Of a DNA stretch of 29,270 nucleotides, positions 22,405 through 29,270 are shown one piece after another. The translations under genes and the position numbers were made by a program. The notes below the pieces were generated by a model. It was not told the origin of the DNA. It saw nothing but the letters and a program-made list of their open reading frames with translations, and made no database searches. Source of the stretch: CAZOWL01 sp964583605 (lineage in GTDB: Bacteria > Pseudomonadota > Gammaproteobacteria > Chromatiales > Chromatiaceae); assembly GCA_964583605.1 (NCBI GenBank), contig CAZOWL010000056.1, forward strand, positions 1 through 29,270, read 5' to 3'. Each line of letters starts with the position of its first letter. Positions within the stretch are counted from its first letter, which is position 1.

Positions 22405-23914
22405 CAGGCACCACCGTATCCAAGACGCGCGCCGATGAAAGGACACCCGGCAGACCGGCCCCCGGATGGGTACCGGCACCGACTAAGAACAGGCCCTCTA
22501 CATCCTCGCTGCGGTTATGCGGTCGAAACCAGGCACTCTGCCAAAGTACCGGCTCGAGGCTAAAAGCGGCCCCGTTGATCGACAACAGCCGATCACGGAA
22601 ATGCAGCGGCGTCATCAGCCGCGAGGTCACGATCTGATCCTCAAGGCCCGGCAGGATGGTCTCGCTCAGATGTGCAGAGATCGCGCGACGATACGGCTCA
22701 GCCTGCGCGCGCCAATCGACACCGCTGCCAAGATGCGGCACCGGCGAGAGGACGTAGAAGGTATCGCATCCCGGAGGCGCCAGGGTCGGATCGGTCGCCG
22801 TCGGCCGGTGGAGATAAAGGCTAAAGTCGGGGGCTAAGATCTTGTGCTTGAAAATGTCTTTGAGAAGCTCCCGGTAGCGGGGGCCGACGAGGATCGTGTG
22901 GTGGGGTACGTCTGGGTACTGTCGGCGCACACCAAAGTACCAGACGAACAGGCTCATGGAGTAGCGCGCTCGAGCCAGCCGCCGATCGCTCCAGCGCCGC
23001 CGCACCTGCGGCGGGATCAAACGACTGTAAGTCCAGGCCACGTCGGCGTTTGAGACCACGATATCGGCGCGGATCTCCTCACCGGAGGCCAGTCGCACCC
23101 CGGTGGCACGGCGGCCATCGAGAAGGATGGCTTGCACCTCCGCCCCGTAACGAATCTCCGAGCCTTGCCCCTCGATGAGGTCAACCAGGCCTGAAACGAG
23201 ACGGCCGGTGCCACCCATCGCGAAGTGCACGCCCCAGCGACGCTCGAGGAACGCGATCAGACCGTAGATCGCCGTGACTGTAAACGGATTGCCGCCGACA
23301 AACAGGGGATGGAAGCTGAGCACAAAACGCAAACGATCGTCCCGGACATAGCGGGAGACGACGCTGTGGAGACTGCGGTGACCGCGAAGACGCAACAGAT
23401 CCGGGGCAATCCTTGCCATATCGGTCCACGAGTTGAAGGGCACATGGCCGAGCCGCTCGAAGCCGATCTTAAAGGTATCTTCGCTGGCCGCCAGGAAACG
23501 CTCGTAGCCTGCCACGTCCCCTGGTGAGAATTGTGCTATCTCACGCCGCATCGCCTCGGGGTCGTCCGAGGTGTCGAAGATCGCCCCGTCTTCGAACCGG
23601 ATGCGATAGAAGGGCGACATGCGCCGGAGCTCGACATCATCAGCGAAGCGGCGCCCACAAAGCGTCCAGAGCTCCTCGAAAAGGAAGGGCGCGGTGACTA
23701 TGGTCGGCCCGGCATCGAAGGTGAAGCCATCCTGCCGGAACACGTAAGCCCGTCCGCCCGGCGCATCGAGCTTCTCGAGAACGGTGACCCCGTAGCCCCG
23801 GGCGGCCAGGCGCACCGCGGCGGCCAAGCCACCGAAGCCACTGCCGATCACGACGGCACGAGACGCCTTTCCGGCGCGTCTATCGGGGCCCACGTCTGTC
23901 ACCGAAAGTGTCAA
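22382..23914 (-). CDS. crtI: Phytoene desaturase CrtI
   Basis: Membrane-associated FAD enzyme introducing several double bonds into phytoene to give neurosporene or lycopene. It has G-S-G-F-G-G (24-29), E-K-L-D-A-P-G-G-R, D-A-G-P-T-I-V and the C-terminal G-A-G-T-H-P-G-A-G-L-P-G FAD motif; 510 residues. No ATG fits; the frame begins with TTG 23914, with GTG 23902 as alternative. A three-codon reading frame (ATG 23922, M-A-S, stop) overlaps the TTG as TTGA, suggesting coupled initiation. A TATAAT box and a CrtJ/PpsR-type palindrome lie just upstream, so crtI-crtB have their own regulated promoter. Confidence 0.94.
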   Translation of the reverse strand: MTLSVTDVGPDRRAGKASRAVVIGSGFGGLAAAVRLAARGYGVTVLEKLDAPGGRAYVFRQDGFTFDAGPTIVTAPFLFEELWTLCGRRFADDVELRRMSPFYRIRFEDGAIFDTSDDPEAMRREIAQFSPGDVAGYERFLAASEDTFKIGFERLGHVPFNSWTDMARIAPDLLRLRGHRSLHSVVSRYVRDDRLRFVLSFHPLFVGGNPFTVTAIYGLIAFLERRWGVHFAMGGTGRLVSGLVDLIEGQGSEIRYGAEVQAILLDGRRATGVRLASGEEIRADIVVSNADVAWTYSRLIPPQVRRRWSDRRLARARYSMSLFVWYFGVRRQYPDVPHHTILVGPRYRELLKDIFKHKILAPDFSLYLHRPTATDPTLAPPGCDTFYVLSPVPHLGSGVDWRAQAEPYRRAISAHLSETILPGLEDQIVTSRLMTPLHFRDRLLSINGAAFSLEPVLWQSAWFRPHNRSEDVEGLFLVGAGTHPGAGLPGVLSSARVLDTVVPDAATLQT

Positions 23915-23934
23915 CTTGCCATGTCTCGCTCAGG

Positions 23935-23957
23935 TGTCAAGAATGTTTGACATTATA
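23935..23957 (-). promoter_or_regulatory. crtI promoter -10 box with CrtJ/PpsR-type operator
   Basis: TGTCAAGAATGTTTGACA (23935-23952) is a perfect TGTCAA-N6-TTGACA palindrome and fits TGTC-N10-GACA. On the minus strand a perfect TATAAT (23957-23952) touches it, so a repressor bound here would cover the start site. I see no good -35 hexamer, which suggests an activator or a weak promoter. Confidence 0.75.
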
Positions 23958-24141
23958 GCACCTCGTCTACCCAACCGATCATTCTCGGCGAGAAAACCGA
24001 CCGAGCCGTTGACGTCATCGATGGCCGAACGAGGCGTCATCGGGTGCATAGCGTGATATAGGGTCGCCACCTTCTGCTCGCACCCCCGGACGCGAGGCGC
24101 GACGTAATGCTGAAGTCCATTGCTTATCAATCGACTGTCGG

Positions 24142-25917
24142 CTAGCCCCCGCTAGCAGCCAACACCGCCTGCGAGAGGCTGCGAGCGTCGGCATAGGGCA
24201 TAGGGAGATAGGCCGCGCCCATCTCCAGTGCCAATCGCTCAGCCTTGGCCTGGGGATGCGGAGAGGTATCGATGAACAGCGACGTCAGCTCCAACGAGCG
24301 CACGACGCGTGCCGAGGCCAAGGCCTCCTCTTCCGCGCGCGCCCGCCCGCCGGTGCCATCGCGCGCCACATTGGCCCGCCCGTCGGTCAGCACAATCATG
24401 ATTGGCGTCCCACCGCGTCGGCGAACCCCGTCCGCCAACGCCGCGGCCGCGTCTAGGCCAGCGGCAAGCGGCGTGCCGCCCCCGCCCGGCAGCCCGGCCA
24501 GCGATCGTTTGGCGCGGACGAGCGACCGCGTCGGCGGCAGCAGCAGCTCGGCCTCGCGCCCGCGAAAGGCGATCAGCGCGACGCGATCGCGACGGACATA
24601 ACAGTCGGCAAGCAAGAGCTCGACGCCGCCCTTGGCCTCCGCGAGACGATGTAGGGCCGAAGACCCCGATGCGTCTACGACGAAGATAGTCGTCGTTTCC
24701 GACCGCTGCTTGTATCGCGTGACGCGAAAATCCTCGGCGCGGACCTCGACGCGCGGACGCCCTTCGTGATTCGCTGCTGACTCGGCGCGTCGCAGGCGTT
24801 GCCAGGGCGCCGCGGCCCGCAGTGTCTCGACAACGTTCATGCGAGCACCGCCGCGCGGCTCACCGCGCCGAACGCCTGCCGGTCGGCCGCGCAGGGACCC
24901 CTGCCGGATTAGTCCGGCCTTACCGCTCGAGCGGACCCGAGTACGACCGCGTCCGGTGAGCGCCAGTTGGGCCAGGAGACCGGCCGGTATCGCCGCCTGA
25001 GCCGCTTCGAGGACGACATCCGTCAACGGCTGGTCCTCGACCGTCGCTTCGTCCCGCGAGTCCTCTTGATCGGCCTCTGTCTCATCCTCTGAGCTCGGAG
25101 GCGGCTCGCCGGGCGGCGGCTCGACGTTCGGCAGCATGGTCGCGCGCGGAGCCAAAACCAGTCGCGCCGCAACGGCCAAGTCTGCTTCCTCTACTCTAGC
25201 CCGCCCGGCCAAGGCCGCCGCCGCGCGGGCCACGCGCAGTGCCAGCAGGGAAGGCCGCAACGATCCGATCCCAAGACCCAAGGCCGCGCCGCATAGGGCT
25301 TCATAAGCTTCTTCCGAGACTTGCACCTGCCCAAGGCCGTGCCTCGCCGTTATGACATCCTCGGCCTGATACAGAGAACCGATTGCCTCACGCGTCGAGA
25401 TCGGGGTGATATCCAACGGGATCGCGAATCGATCCAATAGGCTACCCGGCAGCTGCTCGTCTTCGCCGACACCCTCATCGAGCGCCACGACGCCGAAGCG
25501 CGCGGGGCTTCGGAGCGTCAGACCGTCTCGCTCCAGCAGCACCTCACCAACGTCGAGGGCGGCGGCCAGCCGCGCCGCGGTCGTCGGCGCGACACGCTCC
25601 GCCATCGCAAGGAGAACAACGCCGCCGTCGGCCTCGACCAGCAATCCGCGCTCGGCCACTGGTCGCCCCGCCCGCAGAGTCGCGGCGAGGTCCAGGCCCC
25701 CTAGCAGACGGCCGTCCGTCACGTGCAAAGGGAGCCGGCGCACCGGGGTCGCGGGCGGCAACAGCTCGTGCAGTAGATCGAGCCAAGTCTCCCGCACCGG
25801 CCCAGCGAGGGCCCTGATTGCAACCCCAACGGTACCGATCGGATCGGTGGCGAACAACGCCGCCGCGAGCGTCGCATCATCCCAGGGCGACGGGCCCCGG
25901 GGTGGCTTTCCCGTCAT
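24142..25917 (-). CDS. bchD: Magnesium chelatase subunit BchD
   Basis: Platform subunit of magnesium chelatase, which with BchI and BchH inserts Mg2+ into protoporphyrin IX. The 591-residue protein has an AAA-like N-terminal domain without a clear Walker A, a Pro/Glu/Asp-rich linker at about residues 265-295, and a C-terminal von Willebrand A domain whose metal site is D415-A-S-G-S419, T482 in G-G-G-G-T and D512 in L-T-D-G-R. Its ATG overlaps the bchI stop (ATGA, 25914-25917). No bchO follows; crtI comes next after a 227-base gap. Confidence 0.95.
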   Translation of the reverse strand: MTGKPPRGPSPWDDATLAAALFATDPIGTVGVAIRALAGPVRETWLDLLHELLPPATPVRRLPLHVTDGRLLGGLDLAATLRAGRPVAERGLLVEADGGVVLLAMAERVAPTTAARLAAALDVGEVLLERDGLTLRSPARFGVVALDEGVGEDEQLPGSLLDRFAIPLDITPISTREAIGSLYQAEDVITARHGLGQVQVSEEAYEALCGAALGLGIGSLRPSLLALRVARAAAALAGRARVEEADLAVAARLVLAPRATMLPNVEPPPGEPPPSSEDETEADQEDSRDEATVEDQPLTDVVLEAAQAAIPAGLLAQLALTGRGRTRVRSSGKAGLIRQGSLRGRPAGVRRGEPRGGARMNVVETLRAAAPWQRLRRAESAANHEGRPRVEVRAEDFRVTRYKQRSETTTIFVVDASGSSALHRLAEAKGGVELLLADCYVRRDRVALIAFRGREAELLLPPTRSLVRAKRSLAGLPGGGGTPLAAGLDAAAALADGVRRRGGTPIMIVLTDGRANVARDGTGGRARAEEEALASARVVRSLELTSLFIDTSPHPQAKAERLALEMGAAYLPMPYADARSLSQAVLAASGG

Positions 25918-26942
25918 GCGCCGAACAACTCCTCGACCGCGCGCTCGACGCGGGTGGTCGAGCCAGCATCATCCAGGGGATTGCGCCGAAGACGATGCCG
26001 CAGCGCCGGAGCGGCGATCCGCTGCAGGTGGGCATCGCCGACAATACCTTCGCCCTCGAGACTCGCGAGCGCGCGTGCGGCGCGGATTAGGGTTAGTTCT
26101 CCCCGCAGCCCATCCGTGCCGAGGGACATGCAAAGCTGAGCCGCCTTCTCCAGCACGGCATCGGGGACCGTCACATCGGCAAGATTGGCACGGGCCGAGT
26201 CGATCTGGCGCCGAATCTTGCTGTCCTTCCGCTTCCATTTGGCGACAAAGGCTTCGGGATCGCGCTCGTAGGCGTCACGACGACGCACGACATCCACGCG
26301 CGTCGGCAGGTCGGACGGCGTCTTGACCTCAACGGAGAGGCCAAACCGGTCGAGGAGCTGCGGGCGCAGCTCACCCTCCTCAGGGTTACCGCTACCGACC
26401 AGCACGAAGCGCGCCGGGTGACGCACGCTGAGTCCCTCGCGCTCAACGACATTCTCGCCCGACGCTGCAACGTCAAGGAGCGCGTCGACCAAGTGATCCT
26501 CGAGCAGATTCACTTCGTCGATGTAAAGGAAGCCACGATGTGCTCGGGCGAGCAGACCCGGTTCGAACGCCTTTTCACCGCGGGTCAGGGCGCTCTCCAA
26601 GTCGAGCGCCCCGATGACACGATCCTCCGTCGCACCTAACGGCAGATCAACGACTGGGACCGGCGTCAGTCGACTCTTCAAGGGCTGCGCCGCTCTGCTC
26701 GCACGGCATGCGTCACAGAGACCCGAGTCGGGCGCTTCCGGATCGCAGTTGTACGCGCAGTTCAAGACCACTCGCATCTTGGGCAGGAGCGCGGCTAGGG
26801 CGCGAATCGCCGTCGATTTCCCGGTCCCGCGGTCGCCGAAGACCAAGACGCCGCCAACAGAAGGGTCGACCGCCGCAATCAGGATCGAGATCTTCATCTC
26901 TTCCTGTCCCACGATTGCCGAGAAAGGGAATACTACCGCCAT
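25914..26942 (-). CDS. bchI: Magnesium chelatase ATPase subunit BchI
   Basis: AAA+ ATPase driving Mg2+ insertion. The start M-A-V-V-F-P-F-S-A-I-V-G-Q-E at 26942 gives 342 residues; a longer frame to 27059 lies inside puhE and is not homologous. Walker A is G-D-R-G-T-G-K-S-T (36-44), Walker B is F-L-Y-I-D-E-V-N, and C-x-D-P-x-x-P, C-x-x-C cysteines lie between them. It begins 25 bases after puhE with a poor ribosome site and is coupled to bchD. Confidence 0.97.
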   Translation of the reverse strand: MAVVFPFSAIVGQEEMKISILIAAVDPSVGGVLVFGDRGTGKSTAIRALAALLPKMRVVLNCAYNCDPEAPDSGLCDACRASRAAQPLKSRLTPVPVVDLPLGATEDRVIGALDLESALTRGEKAFEPGLLARAHRGFLYIDEVNLLEDHLVDALLDVAASGENVVEREGLSVRHPARFVLVGSGNPEEGELRPQLLDRFGLSVEVKTPSDLPTRVDVVRRRDAYERDPEAFVAKWKRKDSKIRRQIDSARANLADVTVPDAVLEKAAQLCMSLGTDGLRGELTLIRAARALASLEGEGIVGDAHLQRIAAPALRHRLRRNPLDDAGSTTRVERAVEELFGA

Positions 26943-26967
26943 AGTCACATAGTCCCAGGTTACCGGA

Positions 26968-27855
26968 TCAAGTTGCCGATCGCACCGCCTTACGGTCTTG
27001 TGCTGGCTCCTCCCTGCGATCTGCAGCGCCACCGTCAGACTCGCCGGCTGAAGCCACATCCTTGTTCGCCAAACGGCTCAAGCTCCTGTCAGCACCTTCA
27101 CCCCGTCCCAACGCCCACTTCCACAGGGCCGCATCGGCAAGCGGCAGCACTAAGAACCAGTGTTCGAGGATCCCCAGAGCCAAGAGTGTCGCGATGAGGG
27201 TCAGGGCCACGGCCGCAAAGGGCTGCATCCCCGGTCCCAGCGCAGTCTCCAGTAGGAGGGCCGCGACCACAGTCGCCACGGTCACCGACACCGGAAAGAG
27301 CAGGTTGATTGGCTTCTTCTTGATGAAGCTCGTAAGCAGGCGTAGGTGCTCGGGAAGCCAGTCTTCGTTGAGATACGGCATGCCGAAAAAAAGATTGAGC
27401 TTCGCGCTCCACCGCATCCACCAGAGCACCATGAACGTCCAAGTGCCTACCTGGTTGGGCTCTCCCCACGTAAGCCAGACGATGAGCGCCGCCATGCCGA
27501 TGACGGCCAGCTCGTGATAAAGGCTTGTCTGCACCGCAAGGCCGAAACGTTGCCAATTGGAATAGCCAACCGGGCAAGGAGCCTTATGGGGACCCGTCAC
27601 CAGCCCCATGAAGTAGGTCATCTCAAGCCAGCCCCACACGAGAACAGCGCAGGTGAAGGCGAGATAGGCGTTTAGCAGATCAGTGCTCGCGCTCTGCGAC
27701 GCGAGCGTACCTAAGGCCACAAGCAATAGCAGGCTTGCGCCTAAGAGAGTCCACCGAAAGGTCCGCCGTGGCAGGCGCCCGAGATAGAGCACAACGCCGG
27801 TACTAAGCCACCAGACGAATAGGGCGTAGAGTACCGCGACGGCGTGCTGAATCAT
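26968..27855 (-). CDS. puhE: Photosynthetic complex assembly protein PuhE (DUF3623)
   Basis: A 295-residue integral membrane protein with about seven predicted spans, found next to puhABC and acsF in most purple bacteria and needed for normal reaction-centre/LH1 assembly. Typical segments are W-W-L-S-T-G near the N-terminus, V-G-Y-S-N-W-Q-R-F, and K-L-N-L-F-F-G-M-P-Y-L-N. The last ~40 residues are charged and soluble. It lies directly after puhC apart from a short gap; the acsF gene that usually separates them is missing. The function rests on family membership. Confidence 0.9.
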   Translation of the reverse strand: MIQHAVAVLYALFVWWLSTGVVLYLGRLPRRTFRWTLLGASLLLLVALGTLASQSASTDLLNAYLAFTCAVLVWGWLEMTYFMGLVTGPHKAPCPVGYSNWQRFGLAVQTSLYHELAVIGMAALIVWLTWGEPNQVGTWTFMVLWWMRWSAKLNLFFGMPYLNEDWLPEHLRLLTSFIKKKPINLLFPVSVTVATVVAALLLETALGPGMQPFAAVALTLIATLLALGILEHWFLVLPLADAALWKWALGRGEGADRSLSRLANKDVASAGESDGGAADRREEPAQDRKAVRSAT

Positions 27856-27864
27856 TGCACGGGA

Positions 27865-27978
27865 TCACTGAGATTCGGATCGGCGCCGAAGAGCCCGGTA
27901 CCCGAGCATCCGCTCCAGATCAAAAGGCTGCGGGACAACCGGGGAAGTTGAGTCTGCCGCGTCAGCTTCGCGGCCCAC
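27865..27978 (-). CDS. Possible 37-residue ORF between puhC and puhE
   Basis: A GTG-started minus-strand frame ends F-D-L-E-R-M-L-G-Y-R-A-L-R-R-R-S-E-S-Q, ten bases before the puhE ATG and in the same frame. There is no clear ribosome site and I do not recognise a family. It occupies the place where other purple bacteria have a small hypothetical gene and acsF, so it could be a remnant or a short real gene. Confidence 0.2.
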   Translation of the reverse strand: MGREADAADSTSPVVPQPFDLERMLGYRALRRRSESQ

Positions 27979-28018
27979 CGGACAGACGCCGGCAGGCTAG
28001 TGATTGTACGACGACGAC

Positions 28019-28492
28019 TCAATACTGCCCCGATGGCTCGTCCAGCAAGCGACGAAATGGCCGAACATTGCCGCTTCCGAACGCCTTGACCTCGTGAATT
28101 CGATTTCCTGTCTCCGGGTCCTCAAAGCTGACCCGACCGTCTGCCGCGAGCGTGATTCGGTAAGGTGCATCAACCGCTACGCCCTGTTTCTTTCGGTCAC
28201 GGCCGTACATGTCGATGACAGAATCGAAGAATTTGTTTCGCCCAGGCGCGACCGTCTCAATGAACTCGCCGGTAATCGCATCGTAGACCTCGAGCGAGCG
28301 GTCATCAAGTGCGACAAAACGCACATCGCGACTGGCGATCAGCGGTACGTCGGCATCCTCCTCAAGCACCCCGCCGCCCGTCTCTGTAATCCGCTCGTTG
28401 GTCAGCATGATGTAGATACCCAGGGCGCAGATGCCGGCAACCAGAAGATAGAAGGCAAGTGGCGCACCCCGTCGCGCTGGTTTCTCTGTCAC
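28019..28492 (-). CDS. puhC: Photosynthetic complex assembly protein PuhC
   Basis: A 157-residue protein with one N-terminal membrane span (about residues 13-32, F-Y-L-L-V-A-G-I) and a periplasmic domain typical of PuhC (R-x-V-x-F-x-A-L-D-D-R-S-L-E-V-Y-D). PuhC promotes reaction-centre/LH1 assembly. I chose the GTG at 28492 because GGAGAG lies 7 bases upstream; a TTG two codons earlier is also open. The puhB stop is 15 bases before. Confidence 0.92.
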   Translation of the reverse strand: MTEKPARRGAPLAFYLLVAGICALGIYIMLTNERITETGGGVLEEDADVPLIASRDVRFVALDDRSLEVYDAITGEFIETVAPGRNKFFDSVIDMYGRDRKKQGVAVDAPYRITLAADGRVSFEDPETGNRIHEVKAFGSGNVRPFRRLLDEPSGQY

Positions 28493-28507
28493 TAGCAATC
28501 TCTCCGC

Positions 28508-29194
28508 CTATTGCTTCGCGGCGTCAGCCGCCGGCTCGCCGTGATCCTGCTTCTTGGTCAGCATGTCGGGCGAAGCGCCCTCAGCCTCTGCCGCATCGTG
28601 GATCGCCTTGGCCAAAATATCGGCCACTTCGCGGACATTCGCGAGGCCGCGAAGCATCGGGTGGGCAGGGTTAAATCGCCAAGGTCGGGCGTGTGGCCAC
28701 AAAGCAGCGTAAGAAATGCGCTCCTTACCGACCAACTTCAGTGGGATATCCCCGTTTCCAGCTCGGAAGAGTCTGATGTCCGCGGACTCGATGATCTTAA
28801 AAGGAATATTGACATGGATCGAGAACAGGACCCCGATCCGCATGAAGATCCGGCGTGTCGTAATCGTGTAGACCGTTGCCCAGCTGTTCAGCCATCCCAA
28901 CCCAGCCAGAAATCCGACCGGGGCGATGCTGAGCAGGATCGCTGGCGAGGCCGCCTGGAACGCCTCCACGACGGGCATATCAGCTGCCATGGCCTCACTG
29001 AAGCGCCACGCGAAAAGGAAGGCGAAATAGATGGCCATCTTTCTCGCGTGAAAGACCCGAATGGCCAGCGCTACCCAGTCGGGAGAGCCTTGCCAGAGCA
29101 CCTCCTCGCCGGGCGGCAGGCGCTGCGGTAGGCCGCGCACAGGCTCGATGTCATCGAGATGGCTAACTAACGAGAGAGTAAAGAGATTCGTCAT
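28508..29194 (-). CDS. puhB: Photosynthetic complex assembly protein PuhB
   Basis: The 228-residue protein contains the PuhB pattern L-P-P-G-E-x-x-L-W-Q-G-S-P near the N-terminus, two to three membrane spans (about 50-65 and 82-108) and a PH-like domain with T-x-R-R-I-F-M-R-I-G. It assists LH1/reaction-centre assembly. ATG 29194 has no good Shine-Dalgarno; a strong hairpin lies directly upstream, and an open frame from the window edge overlaps the start by 32 bases, so translation may be coupled to an upstream gene. puhA would be expected there but is outside the window. Confidence 0.92.
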   Translation of the reverse strand: MTNLFTLSLVSHLDDIEPVRGLPQRLPPGEEVLWQGSPDWVALAIRVFHARKMAIYFAFLFAWRFSEAMAADMPVVEAFQAASPAILLSIAPVGFLAGLGWLNSWATVYTITTRRIFMRIGVLFSIHVNIPFKIIESADIRLFRAGNGDIPLKLVGKERISYAALWPHARPWRFNPAHPMLRGLANVREVADILAKAIHDAAEAEGASPDMLTKKQDHGEPAADAAKQ

Positions 29195-29204
29195 ATGTCT
29201 GGGG

Positions 29205-29238
29205 CTCTGGGAGACCGCGCGTGCGCGCGGTCTCAGAG
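29205..29238 (-). other. Hairpin in the puhB leader
   Basis: Arms GAGACCGCGCG (29211-29221) and CGCGCGGTCTC (29224-29234) are fully complementary, extended by CTCT/AGAG beyond a two-base bulge. It lies about 10 bases before puhB and lacks a T run. Most of it is inside the terminal repeat; the two repeat copies diverge within its arm. Confidence 0.7.
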
Positions 29239-29270
29239 TCGCTTAGATAAAGGCGGCTTCCGTACGCGAG
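29216..29270. repeat. Right copy of 55-base terminal inverted repeat
   Basis: Exact reverse complement of bases 1-55. Read on the minus strand it enters puhB, whereas the left copy leads to hairpins, a terminator and hemN. Two different sequences therefore follow the same repeat. The frame open from the edge has L-Y-L-S-D-S-E-T-A and runs into puhB; whether it is the end of a puhA-like gene cannot be settled from 55 bases. Confidence 0.9.

Noticed and set aside
23930..24130. 66-residue minus-strand frame between bchD and crtI
   Set aside because: Starts with TTG without a ribosome site, contains the crtI -10 box and operator, and resembles no known family (not BchO).
1..29270. Circular molecule
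   Set aside because: Circular contigs share direct end repeats; here the ends are inverted relative to each other.

Overview
The window is a GC-rich stretch of a photosynthesis gene cluster from an anoxygenic purple bacterium. It encodes a type-2 reaction centre (pufL, pufM), a tetraheme cytochrome (pufC), LH1-type antenna polypeptides, bacteriochlorophyll a enzymes (bchCXYZ, bchI, bchD, bchJ-like) and a spirilloxanthin-type carotenoid set (crtE, F, D, C, I, B, no crtA). Antenna genes downstream of pufC, LH1 proteins of the Allochromatium/Thermochromatium type, an anaerobic HemN and the absence of pufQ, pufX and acsF point to a gammaproteobacterial purple sulfur lineage (Chromatiales-like). 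This assignment is inference from gene order and sequence character. Both window ends carry the same 55-base sequence in inverted orientation, so the window looks like a whole assembly contig bounded by an unresolved repeat.

Layout, left to right. 1-533: terminal repeat copy, a run of hairpins ending in a strong terminator, and an FNR-like box. 534-2639 (+): hemN and a bchJ-like V4R gene. About 2748-2784: intrinsic terminator for the large leftward operon. 2943-18117 (-): a superoperon read right to left as crtE-crtF-bchC-bchX-bchY-bchZ-pufB1A1-pufB2A2-pufLMC-pufB3A3-pufA4-pufA5-pufB4A6-pufB5A7. 18233-20643 (+): crtD-crtC, divergent from crtE. 20734-21100: three tandem ~120-base units between the convergent crtC and crtB. 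21244-29194 (-): puhB-puhC-puhE-bchI-bchD-crtI-crtB.

The most unusual feature is the antenna gene set: seven alpha genes and five beta genes in one operon. The five beta genes encode the same 47-residue protein with many synonymous differences, while the seven alpha proteins differ clearly in their transmembrane parts and share a C-terminal W-x-x-D-G-R-P ... G-L-P-Y tail. Two alpha genes have no beta partner, and one (pufA2) carries a 31-residue N-terminal extension behind a strong ribosome binding site. The arrangement suggests an LH1 ring whose heterogeneity lies only in the alpha subunits.

Regulation can be read in several places. TGT-N12-ACA (CrtJ/PpsR-type) palindromes lie before bchC (two in tandem, 7 bases apart), between crtE and crtD (one full and one degenerate, same spacing) and before crtI (over a perfect TATAAT). 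An FNR-like box lies far upstream of hemN. Together these suggest redox and oxygen control of pigment synthesis.
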